64,000 nucleotides of DNA, from the NCBI GenBank assembly GCA_012656075.1, contig JAAKBF010000014.1, forward strand, positions 124,001 through 188,000, written 5' to 3'. Below the pieces are notes generated by a model that saw nothing but the letters and a program-made list of their open reading frames with translations, made no database searches and was not told the DNA's origin. Below, piece by piece: positions 33,571 to 42,852 of the stretch; within the stretch, counting starts at the first letter, position 1; each line of letters begins with the position of its first letter. The translations under genes were made by a program, and so were the position numbers. Source of the DNA: Phytophthora hibernalis (taxonomy: Eukaryota > Oomycota > Peronosporomycetes > Peronosporales > Peronosporaceae).

Positions 33571-34904
33571 GCCACGTAGCACACCGTCGCATGCAACGTT
33601 CAGTGCTCGTGGCATCATGAACCTGCAGCCAGGGAGAGTCAAGAAGTTCTTCAACTGATGCGCGTTCTGAAGGCTGCACAAAGTAAACATGACCTAGTCA
33701 GATCTCAAGCTATCAGAGACAACGAAGATTAATTAGCACAGTCGTACCTCCTTTTTAAGGCAATGACCGATGAAGGTGTGAAATTCGCGAGCGAACGGCG
33801 TGCCATTGGTGTCAAACTCAGGCAGACGAGGTTCCGGGCTTTCGACGATGCTTTGGACCACCTACCAGCATGAGCACGAGATGATCATGCAAGTATCGTA
33901 AGCCGAGGTCGATTAAAGCACAAATCAAAAACAGCGATTCTCACGTCGATGTAGCTCCGCGCATTGGCGTAGGGGAACGTCTGAGTTGCACATTCAATGA
34001 GCACAAGACCAAGGCTCCAGACATCGGACTTAAAGCTGAAGATCATCGGACAGCAGAGTTTGTTAGCTAACCAACACAATCAAGCAGGAAAATCCAAGGC
34101 GACCAACGTACTCGTAGGGCTCATTTTGAACACGCTCCGGCGCCATGTACTTGAAGGTGCCTACAAAGGTCTGTGCCATACTCGTTGAAGAGCACAATTC
34201 ACGAGCTAGTCCAAAATCTGTGAGCTTCACAGACCCATTCTGCTGAACAAGAATGTTCTGGGGCTTGATGTCACGGTGAACGTGGCGAACTCGCTTGAGA
34301 TGTGCGAGTCCAGTCAGCACCTGCAGTGCAATTGCAGCCACGATCCTTTCTGGCACGACATCGTTGCCTTTAGGCAGCTTCGTGAGCAATTGATCCAACG
34401 ACCCCAATGCGCAAAACTCAAGCACGAGACTCAGCGCGTGGTCTTGGAAGTAAGCTCCGTAGAAGCCGACAAGGTGGTCGCTCTCGATACCGTATAGCGT
34501 GCGGATTTCGGTGAGCAATTGGTCACGCCTGGGCTTGTCGAACACGTTATTCACCACTTTGACTGCATACAGAGCGTTTGATTCGCAATGTCGTGCTTTG
34601 AAAACCTGTCCGGAGCTACCCCTGCCAATTATGCTGCACGTCTCTAGCATGCCCAGCGCGACGCGTTTTCGTGTCGAATGTGGCATGAGATCATGCCCCC
34701 ACCCTCATCCTTATCCTCTTTGTGCCCAGGCTTGTCGTCCGCGAAGGTAACACCTGAACTGTTGATCCGCAGGCCAGATTTGTGTAAGGTAGTCTCTCCG
34801 ATATCGCACGAGGCTTCAAACATGTCATCGTCGTCACCTCCGCGATGCTTGTAGTCCAGATCTCGGTCAGACGCAACTACTGTTAATGCCGGACGGGACT
34901 TCAT
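33431..34904 (-). CDS. MAPK kinase (STE7-type) protein kinase
   Basis: Start ATG at 34,904; exons about 34,112-34,904, 33,945-34,035, 33,748-33,861 and 33,431-33,673. The three GT-AG introns are of 76, 83 and 74 nt. Kinase motifs in order: glycine loop GRGSSGQVF, YAVKVVN lysine, HRDIKPQNILV catalytic loop, DFG, and the activation segment SSTSMAQTFVGTFKYMAPERV, which fits the S/T-x5-S/T pattern of MAPKKs. FKSDVWSLGLVLIECA and the C-lobe ending SVEELLDSPWLQ follow, then an acidic tail (EEEEIEEA). The kinase should phosphorylate a MAP kinase in the cytosol. One missing base in the run of five C at 34,696-34,700 separates the 80-codon N-terminus from the kinase frame. If that N-terminus is not used, the start would be 34,686. 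It lies in tandem behind PACRG. Confidence 0.8.
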
Positions 34905-35076
34905 GGCGTTTGTAGGAGTGCGAGTCTGAGGTTTATGCGACTCTGACGTTGTTCAGCAAGGAGGATGGATGGACACCAAAAGGCTAAGTGTGTTTCGTTC
35001 TGGTCTTCAAAAATACAAAACTAACTTGGTCAACCTTCTGGATGAGTGAGTTCCCAATCGAGACAAAAGGTTGCGA

Positions 35077-35902
35077 CTACCTCTTGGTCACGCAGCTTTC
35101 GTATGTTGGGATCATGTACTTCATGTTGACGAAGGCGTCGGGACCGCCGTGTTTCTCGAGAATGTTGAGAGTTTCGAGAATGAGGTCGCCCACATTCTCC
35201 TGTCGTCGCTGGGCATAGTCGATCGAGTCACCGCAGTTCACTCGCTTCGTGATGAAGAGATTGAAGATCGATAGCAACTGCCGATAGTATGGCACGAGCG
35301 CCTCACCGGTGTACGGGCAGCAGAGCACCAGTCGCTGCAGCACCTGCATCTGCAAACAGAGCACGGTTTGGTTGCGCGTCATGAGGTTTGCCTTCATCGG
35401 CGGTATCAGCAACGAAAGGCACGGCAGCACTCGACTGCCGCCCTTCTCAATCATATCCAGCGTGCCGTTGAGGGCCAAGAAGTGATACGGATCCTCTAGC
35501 TCGCGTAGACCCTCCATGAACACCGGCAAGTAGTGTGAAAATTCTATCAGCGACAGATCCACTTGCCATTGAAGCTTTCGCACGGCTCCTGCAAAGTTGA
35601 CCCGTACGGGGAGATCCCCTCGGTCATCTGCGTAGACCAACAAGCCGAACTACATTAGTGTTGACTTTCCCCAAACAATTACTTCAGTAGATATCAACTG
35701 CGCTGTACGTACAAAAGTAGCGGAAGCGTGTCGGCTCCACTTTTCGGGCCTTGAAAGCTCCTGCCGTGTGAGGTCGCACGATAGGCGGAACTAGTACCTT
35801 GGCGGACGTTAATGACCCCGGACGAGTGATGGTTGCTAACGCTGTCTTGCTTGGGGACGGTGACAGCTCTCCAGTCTTGGCTGCTGTAGCGAGTCGTGCC
35901 AT
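35077..35902 (-). CDS. PACRG: PACRG-like axonemal inner-junction protein
   Basis: Two exons, 35,713-35,902 and 35,077-35,627, with an 85-nt GT-AG intron (35,628-35,712). The junction restores RYFYDRGDLPVRVNF. The product is 246 aa, near the length of animal PACRG, if the ATG at 35,902 is used; the frame stays open upstream with other ATGs (for example 36,067). Family features seen include HYLPVFMEGLRELEDPY, ALVPYYRQLLSIFNLF, NCGDSIDYAQRRQENVGDL and the C-terminal KYMIPTYESC. PACRG binds the A-B tubule inner junction of doublet microtubules, so a role in the zoospore flagellum is expected. No frameshift is present. Confidence 0.9.
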
Positions 35903-36367
35903 GTGCCGAACGTGATGCACCGATTGTCGCGTTGGTTTGGCTGACTGGATGCTTCTTGCATTTGCCCTAGCAATGGGCATGACACTACTGCCTTTACTGG
36001 CGTGCAGCATCCTCAGCTCCGACACCAGCGTGGGCGTCGAGCTACAGGTAGCCGTGCTCATTACCATGGTGATCTCTTTTGGTGCTTCCTGGGGCTTCAA
36101 TGGGATGGAAATGACCCTCACAGAGGATCGACCTGGTCCTCATGTTCGAGGAAAACTATATGCCTCGGTGTCTTATCGCTGAAGGGAATAACAGAAGGAT
36201 ATATTAGTGTTGCTTCTGTTCGCGCTAAAAATGCGGCTCTTTAATAGCTTAGGGTGAATGGCATTGAAGTTGTATGGATCAGAACGAGAGCACTTCAACA
36301 AGGGATCCCAGACGTTGTTGGTACCCCGGTACACTCAGTCGCGTCACAATACTGACATGGTTTGGCT
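35903..36367. other. intergenic, PACRG promoter side
   Basis: Contains open frames on both strands that mirror each other (plus 35,937-36,182 and the upstream extension of PACRG on minus). Neither has a known domain. It probably carries the PACRG 5' region. Confidence 0.35.
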
Positions 36368-36410
36368 AATCCTGAGTCAGGATTTGGTGCCACTGAGTCA
36401 GTGGCACCAA
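36368..36410. promoter_or_regulatory. two abutting perfect palindromes with TGAGTCA cores
   Basis: A 17-bp palindrome (36,368-36,384, core CCTGAGTCAGG) directly joins a 27-bp palindrome (36,384-36,410, core GCCACTGAGTCAGTGGC). Both centre on TGAGTCA, the binding site of AP-1/GCN4-type bZIP proteins. They lie just before the acetyltransferase-like frame. They may be tandem bZIP sites or recombination scars. Confidence 0.55.
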
Positions 36411-36423
36411 GTCCCTCTCGAAC

Positions 36424-36910
36424 TTGACCATTCGTCCTTACTCTGCAGCCGACCATGATGCCGCGGTGCAATTGTACCTCGAGGGCACGATGTCCTACTC
36501 TTTCGAGGGTGAAGACGAGGCCAGCAAGACGTTGTGGGAGGTCCGCAATACGTCGGTAGATGGCGATCTGGCGGACATCGACGGCTCGTACTCGGGAATT
36601 TCTGGGTGGCTATTGTCCCACCGACAGCAGCCAGGAAGAAGTCGTTGGAATGGTGGGCCTACAGCCCCTGAGTGACGTTGTGGGCGAGATACGCCGCATG
36701 TCGATCAAGGAAGGCTTCCGACGCCTTGTGCAAATTGCTCTGGCACTTAGAGGATTGGGCCAATACCCGCGGGTTCGAGCGCGTGGGGGTGGCAATGAGT
36801 AGAACAGTGGCCGAAGGTTACACGCTCACACACGCGACGATCTTCCAGCAGGGCACACAGCACGAAGAGGTCCACTTCGCCAAGGATCTGTACCCAGGGG
36901 CTAATGGTAA
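36424..36910 (+). pseudogene. GNAT acetyltransferase, broken
   Basis: Frames together read as a GNAT fold: TIRPYSAADHDAAVQLY at the N-terminus, GNFWVAIVP, then VVGMVGLQPLSDVVGEIRRM, IKEGFRRL (the acetyl-CoA loop region, where RxxGxG is expected) and LEDWANTRGFERVGVAMSRT. Frame changes lie near 36,600, 36,620 and 36,725, and the expected start codon position is TTG, so no complete product is possible. GNAT enzymes transfer acetyl groups from acetyl-CoA; the substrate is unknown. Confidence 0.65.
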
Positions 36911-36977
36911 CTCAAAATGCATAATATTTTCGGGTATTGGTTACTTAGTACTATTTTGGTCAAGAATATCTACATAA

Positions 36978-37320
36978 TATTTAAATATCATAGAGGATTT
37001 TTAAAATATCAGATATAAAAATCCGCCATCCAAATACATGTATAATATATTATCTTTCCATAACTCGTACACATCAATATGCACGTGGAATATGCATAAA
37101 TTAAGGGGGTACCGTATCCCCCTGTCAGAGGCGTCACCCGAAAGCACTGAGCATAACCGTGAAATACACGAACTTAAACGAATAAATACCGGTACTGGTA
37201 CCGGTACTGTTGTAGCTAACAGCATGTGCGTGCTCGCAGGCGAGCGCAACGCACACCAACGTACATGCACGAGCAATTTGTGAACCTGGCTACAATTTAA
37301 ACATGCAAACATGCACTGCG
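36978..37320. other. AT-rich spacer
   Basis: No gene was recognised. A short direct repeat, ACCGGTACTGGTACCGGTAC, occurs near 37,187-37,207. Confidence 0.4.
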
Positions 37321-37334
37321 ATGACTTAGCATCA

Positions 37335-37750
37335 GAATACAAGCGCCAGCACCAGACGATGGTAATGGCGCTAACGCCAACGGCAGCTGCGTGGGGTCGT
37401 AGTCCGAATAGTGTCCGAATAAACCGGCGAGGTGGCCGGTTGCTCCGGCTGCCCCAACCAGAGCTTGTGCGGGTCGAGCACGTCCCGTCAGCCGGATCCT
37501 GCCGTGTTGTGCGTGAAGCAGCGCCTGGTGGGCGTCGAGCACAAGCTGCTGGAGCTCTCGGGTAAGGGCGGCGTAAGAAGGTCGACGGTAGTATGTCAGC
37601 CCTCCTTCGCGCTGGCCAGCCAGATCATCCAGGTGGGGCTGCTAGACGTACCCGATAGCAGGGGCCTTCGCAGAGGCTCCGCGGTTTCTCCTTCATCCGG
37701 CACGTCCCCAACGCTCGAGCGGTCCTGCCGTGAGCTTGATTTTCGAATGA
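37335..37750 (+). pseudogene. NBP35/NUBP1-like P-loop ATPase, 5' fragment
   Basis: The segment shows the N-terminal Cys pattern of Nbp35 (GSCVG, then CSGCPNQSLC in the next frame), followed by DPAVLCVKQRLVGVEHKLL and ELSGKGGVRRSTV. It ends near SFALASQIIQVGLLDV. The family Walker A is GKGGVGKS; here it reads GKGGVRRS, losing the glycine and the ATP-binding lysine. Early stops (near 37,400-37,420) and loss of the C-terminal half make it a relic. Nbp35 builds cytosolic iron-sulfur clusters and is essential, so a functional copy must lie elsewhere. Confidence 0.7.
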
Positions 37751-37932
37751 AGCTCGGCCACCCCTTAAAACTAGTAATTTACCGGTTTTCAACTAGCCCT
37801 TATGACAAAGAATTGAAACGTGTGCAATTTCTAGATCCGCTATTGGCTGAAAAGATTTGACGCTTCTGACAAAGCGACGCTTCTGACAGAGGGATTATGT
37901 ATAATATCCGACACAGTTATGTATGCATAATA

Positions 37933-39557
37933 CACTCCGCGACACATTAAATCGCCCACCCACATTTTCATCCGTAGCTCTGTCAATATTTGATGCTACG
38001 CGACGGTATTTATTTATGTGCTTGCTGTCATTGGTAGAAATATGTGGTTTGTGCTAACGAGCGGGATTCCGCACGCTACTGGATGGCTCCAATACAACTT
38101 TCCGCTTTCACCATCGCGACACATTAAATCACCCACCTACTACATAGAAAAACAAGTATAAAAGAGTGAATGTAAAATTATAAATGAATGGCACACCATG
38201 TTGGGTGGGGGGCAGCAAGCTTGGAGCTCAGTCTTGAAGATGCCGCCTACGAAGAAGCCCCGCCCAAGAAGAAGCCTCGCCTGACCGACCACGAGCAAGG
38301 CAAGATCGAGGGCTTTCACGAGGCTGGTCTTAGCTCCCGTGCCATTGCCAAGAAGACGGGTCGCTGCGCTCAGACAGTCAGGAGAGTAGTAGCCGCCTCC
38401 AAGGCGCCATTACCATCGCCCGCCAAGACAAAAAGACCACCCCGTAATCCCAAACGTCCCGGACGTGCCCCAGCTCTCTCCGACCGTGAAACACGCCGCC
38501 TTGTCCGCACAGCTGCGCAGGGCAATCATTCCGCCCGGAAACTGAAAGAAGAGTTGGATCTCGCGGTTACGATCCGTACCATCCAGCGTATACTGTCGAG
38601 GGTGGACTGGCTGGTGTATTCCAAAATGTTTAACACGTTGCCGTGGAAGCCTGAAGATATGGTGCGGCGTAAGGAGTGGGCTGGAGAGATGTTGCTACGA
38701 AAAGATGCGGCGTAAGGAGTGGGCTGGAGAGATGTTGCTACGAAAAGATGCGGGTGTGGTGTGGGATTCCATTATCTTTTCGGATGAGAAGAAATGGAAT
38801 CTGGATGGCCCTGACGGCTTCCAAAACTACTGGCGAGATTTACGCAAGCCTTCACGTTACACTAAGCGCCGCCAGGCAGGTGGCGATTCAGTCATGGTAT
38901 GGGCCGCATTTAGCTCCTGCGGCAAGTCGCCACTTGTGGTGCTAACAGGAGATAGAACTCGGACGATTACGTGTATACTGTGTCCGAGAATCTCCTCCCG
39001 TTTGCCCACAGCAAGTACGGCATAGATTTTATCTATCAGCAAGACAACGCCAGCTTTCACGCATCCAAACGCACCAAGGAGTTCTTCACCGAGCAAGAAA
39101 TTGATGTTCTGGATTCGCCGTCAAAGTCACCAGACCTTAATCCTATAGAGAATTTGTGGTCGATTATGAGTAGGAAGGTTTACGAAAATGGCAAGCAGTT
39201 CAATAGCGTGCCTGATTTGAAGGCAGCGCTTTTCAAGGTGTGGGACGGAATCGCAATAGCCATGTTGTAGTCGCTTATCGAGTCCATGCCTCGCCGCTGT
39301 GTGGAAGTGCTAGATAAAAGGGTAGCAAGACACACTACTGAATTTTACATTCACTCTTTTATACTTGAATTTAGTACTTAGTAGGTGGGTGATTTAATGT
39401 GTCGCGATGGTGAAAGCGGAAAGTTGTATTGGAGCCCCCAGCAGCGTGCGGAATCCCGCTCGTTAGCACAAACATCATATTTCTACCAATGACAGCAAGC
39501 ACATATTGACAGAGCTACGGATGAAAATGTGGGTGGGTGATTTAATGTGTCGGAGTG
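37933..39557 (+). mobile_element. Tc1 element with IR/DR-type long inverted ends
   Basis: Inverted ends of about 200-245 bp lie at 37,933-38,150 and 39,372-39,557, bordered by TA on both sides (37,931-37,932 and 39,558-39,559). Each end contains the 20-mer GACACATTAAATCRCCCACC twice: outer 37,941-37,960 and 39,532-39,551, inner 38,118-38,137 and 39,384-39,403. The left end has about 28 extra bp near 38,000. The interior encodes a Tc1 transposase. Confidence 0.85.
38188..39342 (+). pseudogene. Tc1 (DD34E) transposase
   Basis: The ATG at 38,188 opens a protein with a basic PPKKKPRL stretch and a paired-type helix-turn-helix (QGKIEGFHEAGLSSRAIAKK). The DDE domain has IIFSDEKKWNLDGPDGFQ (Asp), FIYQQDNASFHA (Asp) and SPDLNPIENLWSIM (Glu). 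There are 34 residues between the last two, defining DD34E Tc1. A 43-bp tandem duplication at 38,663-38,748 shifts the frame, another shift occurs near 38,960, and a TAG follows DGIAIAML near 39,270. The copy is inactive. Confidence 0.85.
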
Positions 39558-39639
39558 TATATGGAGAGTATGCATATTATCCGACACATATATTTACTAC
39601 ATACCCACCAACATAACTGGCATACTACTCAATAGACGG

Positions 39640-40060
39640 CCAAGGCCACCGACTACTCGAGCTGGCCCTAGCACAACAATGTGCTACACATGAGTCGACG
39701 ACAATGATATCAGGCCACACCATTAGCCGAGACCTTGAGCAAGAGTACCCTAGGAATTTGTTCACCGACGGACTTGTCAGCACCCGAAGCTTGAACACGG
39801 AGGTCAGTGACCGGTAGAGCGGGTCGGACTGTCCAGGTGGAATGAGTAGCCACGAAACCCACGCCATACTTCTCGAGCGCTTGAAGACCTTGGACAATGC
39901 AGCCTCAGCTGTGACCGTCGTGAAGGCGATGATGAGCAGGTCCTTCGTGACCACTAGGAACTCCACGGGGACAATGCTGTGGGGTCGCCACGACTTGCAG
40001 GATGAAGAGCTACGCACAGGAGGCGAACCCTTTACCAGCGCATACAGTTGTATACGTAAT
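39640..40060 (+). pseudogene. unidentified coding remnant
   Basis: One plus-strand frame reads as protein on both sides of a stop: LLELALAQQCATHESTTMIS, RDLEQEYPRNLFTDGLVSTR, then SSHETHAILLERLKTLDNAA. I do not recognise it. The minus strand is also open (39,625-40,152), so coding status is uncertain. Confidence 0.25.
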
Positions 40061-40206
40061 ATATGATACAGATATTTACAAGACATGCATTCCGGAGCTC
40101 GGAAAATAAAATATAAGATTGAATTGGTTTTTAGAAAAGCATAATAAGTCATTGCAATACAAGTGAGAGCAATAATAAGTATTGCAATTATTAAAAATAT
40201 TGCTAA

Positions 40207-40430
40207 GGGTATGAACGGTGTAGTGGTTTGGGATTCACCCTACCAATCCACAACGCAAGGGTTCGATCCCCACACCTGTCGAGATGCTGGTGGCTGTCAC
40301 TAGGACTTATGGTCCAGGCTAGGGTCCCCTGCCAATCAAAATGGGCCGGCAACGGCACAAGACAGTCCACCAGCGGATATGGGTTTTGCTCTAGTCAACT
40401 AATAACCTCCGAGATTGTATATTCGATCAA
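40207..40430 (+). mobile_element. tRNA-derived SINE-like sequence
   Basis: The head has an A-box-like GGTGTAGTGGTTTGG and a B-box GGGTTCGATCCCC, 30-35 nt apart. GGTGT near 40,220 pairs with ACACC near 40,278 as an acceptor stem. A non-tRNA body follows. No poly-A tail or target duplication was identified, so the 3' limit is arbitrary. Confidence 0.5.
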
Positions 40431-40499
40431 AGTGATTGTTATATTTAATATAACAGGTATCAGGGTTAAAGATCGACAGCTTGCTGCTTTCAGCGAGAC

Positions 40500-41998
40500 C
40501 TAAATCTCCTCTGCATCCAGGCCATTGTTATCGTTACAATCCATGAGAGACGTGAAGTTCCAAAGTTCACGGTTGGCGCGCAGGAAGACCAACATCTCGA
40601 AGTTTGCTGGAAGTAGACTCGAGCGCAGAGGATTCAGGACCAGCTGGCAGTGCGAAAAGAGGCGTTCGCAGCGATTGCTAGTGGGCGGGATCATTCGCAG
40701 GATGTCCACGTACTTGGTTTCCGCAGCCCGGCGAGGTCGCTTGGCGTTGCGAAGAGTTTCAGTCGCAAAATCCACCTTCGGTGGCGTCGTACGAGGTGGT
40801 GGAGCTGGGGCAACAAATCTGACCACAGCTTCCTCTTCCGCAGCAGAGAGGCTTCGGTATGTCAACAGCTTGACGACAGCACTCTCAAACACGGGCGAGT
40901 GAACGATCCTCGCAGATGGTCTAAGGTAGTCCGCGGTAGCTGGGTACTTCGCCATGACTGCATCGAAGAGAAGTCGCACGTCCGCTATAGTGCGATCCTC
41001 CGATTGGAGGTTCACGCAGACGCTGTCCAGGTCTTCGAGCTTGGCGACAAGCTGCACAATCTGGCGTGGGTACTGGGTCGTGGAAGCAAGACTTCGACAG
41101 CTGTTACCATCTTGATAGCGTCACGGATCTTCACGTAACGAGCGAGCATTTGGTAGGTCGATGACCACCGAGTGGCGTTAGCCTGTAATGGCTTGTACTT
41201 CGTGTGACGGGCGAGCTCAGCTGCGTTATTCGGGTAGCGAAGTTGAACAGAGAGGGCTTGGACTTGGTCAATGAGCGGTTGATACTCTTTGAGGTAGGCA
41301 CACACCGCCAGATTAAAGCGGTGGCTAGCGCAACCGATGAGTGGAACCACCAGCCGCGTAGCAATCGCTTGATTTGTCGCGCAGTTGTCTGCTACGAGGA
41401 ACATGAGCATACCACGATCTTTTCCGTAGAGCTCCAAGACCGACTCAATCATTTCAATGTGAGCTGCTGCGGTTTGACCGTACTCGGCTGGCGACACCTG
41501 CTGAAGCACTCCGTCTTTGACAAACACGCCGTAGATAGCGACGCAGTGAAACGTCCCGGAGCTCCAGCCATCAAACATGAGCCCAAAGTGCTTCCCCATC
41601 TCCACCGCGATTCGCTCGCCCACCTTGGCCGTCACGTGGCGCATGTAGTGTACCAACGTCTTCGACGACACAGGCTTCAGTCCCGCCGACGCACGCGTCA
41701 TAGGGTCGTCCACCTCGCTTAGCGCATGATTCCGGGCAATGATCCACTCCATCCACTTGAAAATCTCCATCGTGCGCTGGTCAGCGAACCCATGAGCTTC
41801 GAGGGATTGCCCATAAGTTCGCTGGCTCTCTTCGTAGGTCTCCGAGTATTCAGGATGCTTGGACGCAAGGTGGCTGATGAGATTCGAGTAGCCTGTCCCG
41901 GGTGCCTGCTTGCGAGCCTTGCCACACTGCTTGCAGGCAAACAGGCCGTTGCCGCAGTCAGTGAAGAAAAAGCTTGAGATGGCGCGTGAACTCGACAT
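40500..41998 (-). pseudogene. hAT transposase with BED finger
   Basis: The ATG at 41,998 starts a BED zinc finger (CKQCGKARKQAPGTGYSN ... HLASKH). The RNase-H-like core follows with LMFDGWSSGTFHCVAIYGVF, MFLVADNCATNQAIA and VPLIGCASHRFNLAV. The dimerisation region has PTSNRCERLFSHCQLVLNPL and SLLPANFEMLVFLRAN. One frame change near 41,080 splits the protein in two; otherwise it is nearly intact (about 500 aa). hAT enzymes make 8-bp target duplications; the TIRs of this copy were not identified. Confidence 0.85.
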
Positions 41999-42734
41999 GG
42001 TACCTGTCAATTTGGAAATGAGTGAGTTGGTGTGACTGAAAGAAGAGAGTAGTTGAGCAGACAGGGACCAGTCGTTCGACCTGGGCTACTCGGGCCACCA
42101 GCTTTCCTCTTATCACTTTTTACGTTGTGGTAAAATGTCAGTATACTTATTACGGGGACAATTTCATATTTACGGAAACCTTGGTATGCCAATAATAAGT
42201 AATTCCGTCAATATAATACTATAGTTATTATATTATAATTATTTTTTCCGAGCTCTGATGCATTCATAATATTCTATTCAGGTAGTACATTTGACCGAGT
42301 ATCCCTCGGGAATATAAGGTAGCCACAGTGCGGAGCCTTGCGCTGTCGAAGCTTGGAGTACCCTGCACCACGCACATAGGGTGAGGTTGGACGCAAAGCC
42401 AGGAATTAGCCCGCTCAGTCGTGCAGCCGCACATGTTCATGGGTGCATGAAACGATACCTCGCCGTCATTGAGCAGCAGTGCTGTTGTCGGATAGCTCGA
42501 ATATGCATGAGCTAGCTGCAGCTCGCCTTCACACATGGTGTTCATGCGGATGGGCTACCTCTCAGAATATCACTTTATATCGCTGAGGATACACCCGGAG
42601 GAGCTTCGACTGACGTGCACAGCTAAAGGAAAATCGCGCACGAGTAAATGAGCATCGCATCGGCAGTGTTGCCTAGTGTTTAGCCAACTTCAGCTGTTGC
42701 CCTAGTGCCGCCGACCAACCAGGCCTATTAAAGG

Positions 42735-42852
42735 TTAACCCTTTCGCGGACGGAGGGTGCATTATGCCCCCGTCCGAGGCTTTTTCAATACAAGGTGAGT
42801 TTGCACCCTCGAAGGGGGCATTTTGCTACCTTTGGCGTGAAGGGTCGCTTAA
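42735..42852. mobile_element. piggyBac-like hairpin MITE in left arm
   Basis: TTAA at 42,735-42,738 is followed by CCCTTTCGCGG. The other border ends in GTGAAGGGTCGC before TTAA at 42,849-42,852. Internal halves GCATTATGCCCCCGTCCGAGG and AATGCCCCCTTCGAGGG (inverted) give a hairpin. TTAA borders and CCC ends suggest piggyBac relatives. A mirror copy lies in the right arm. Confidence 0.35.

Noticed and set aside
35937..36182. Small hydrophobic plus-strand frame opposite the PACRG 5' region
   Set aside because: It mirrors the minus-strand frame and looks like a strand shadow.
39625..40152. Minus-strand 175-codon frame
   Set aside because: The plus strand of the same segment is at least as protein-like and no motif supports the minus reading.
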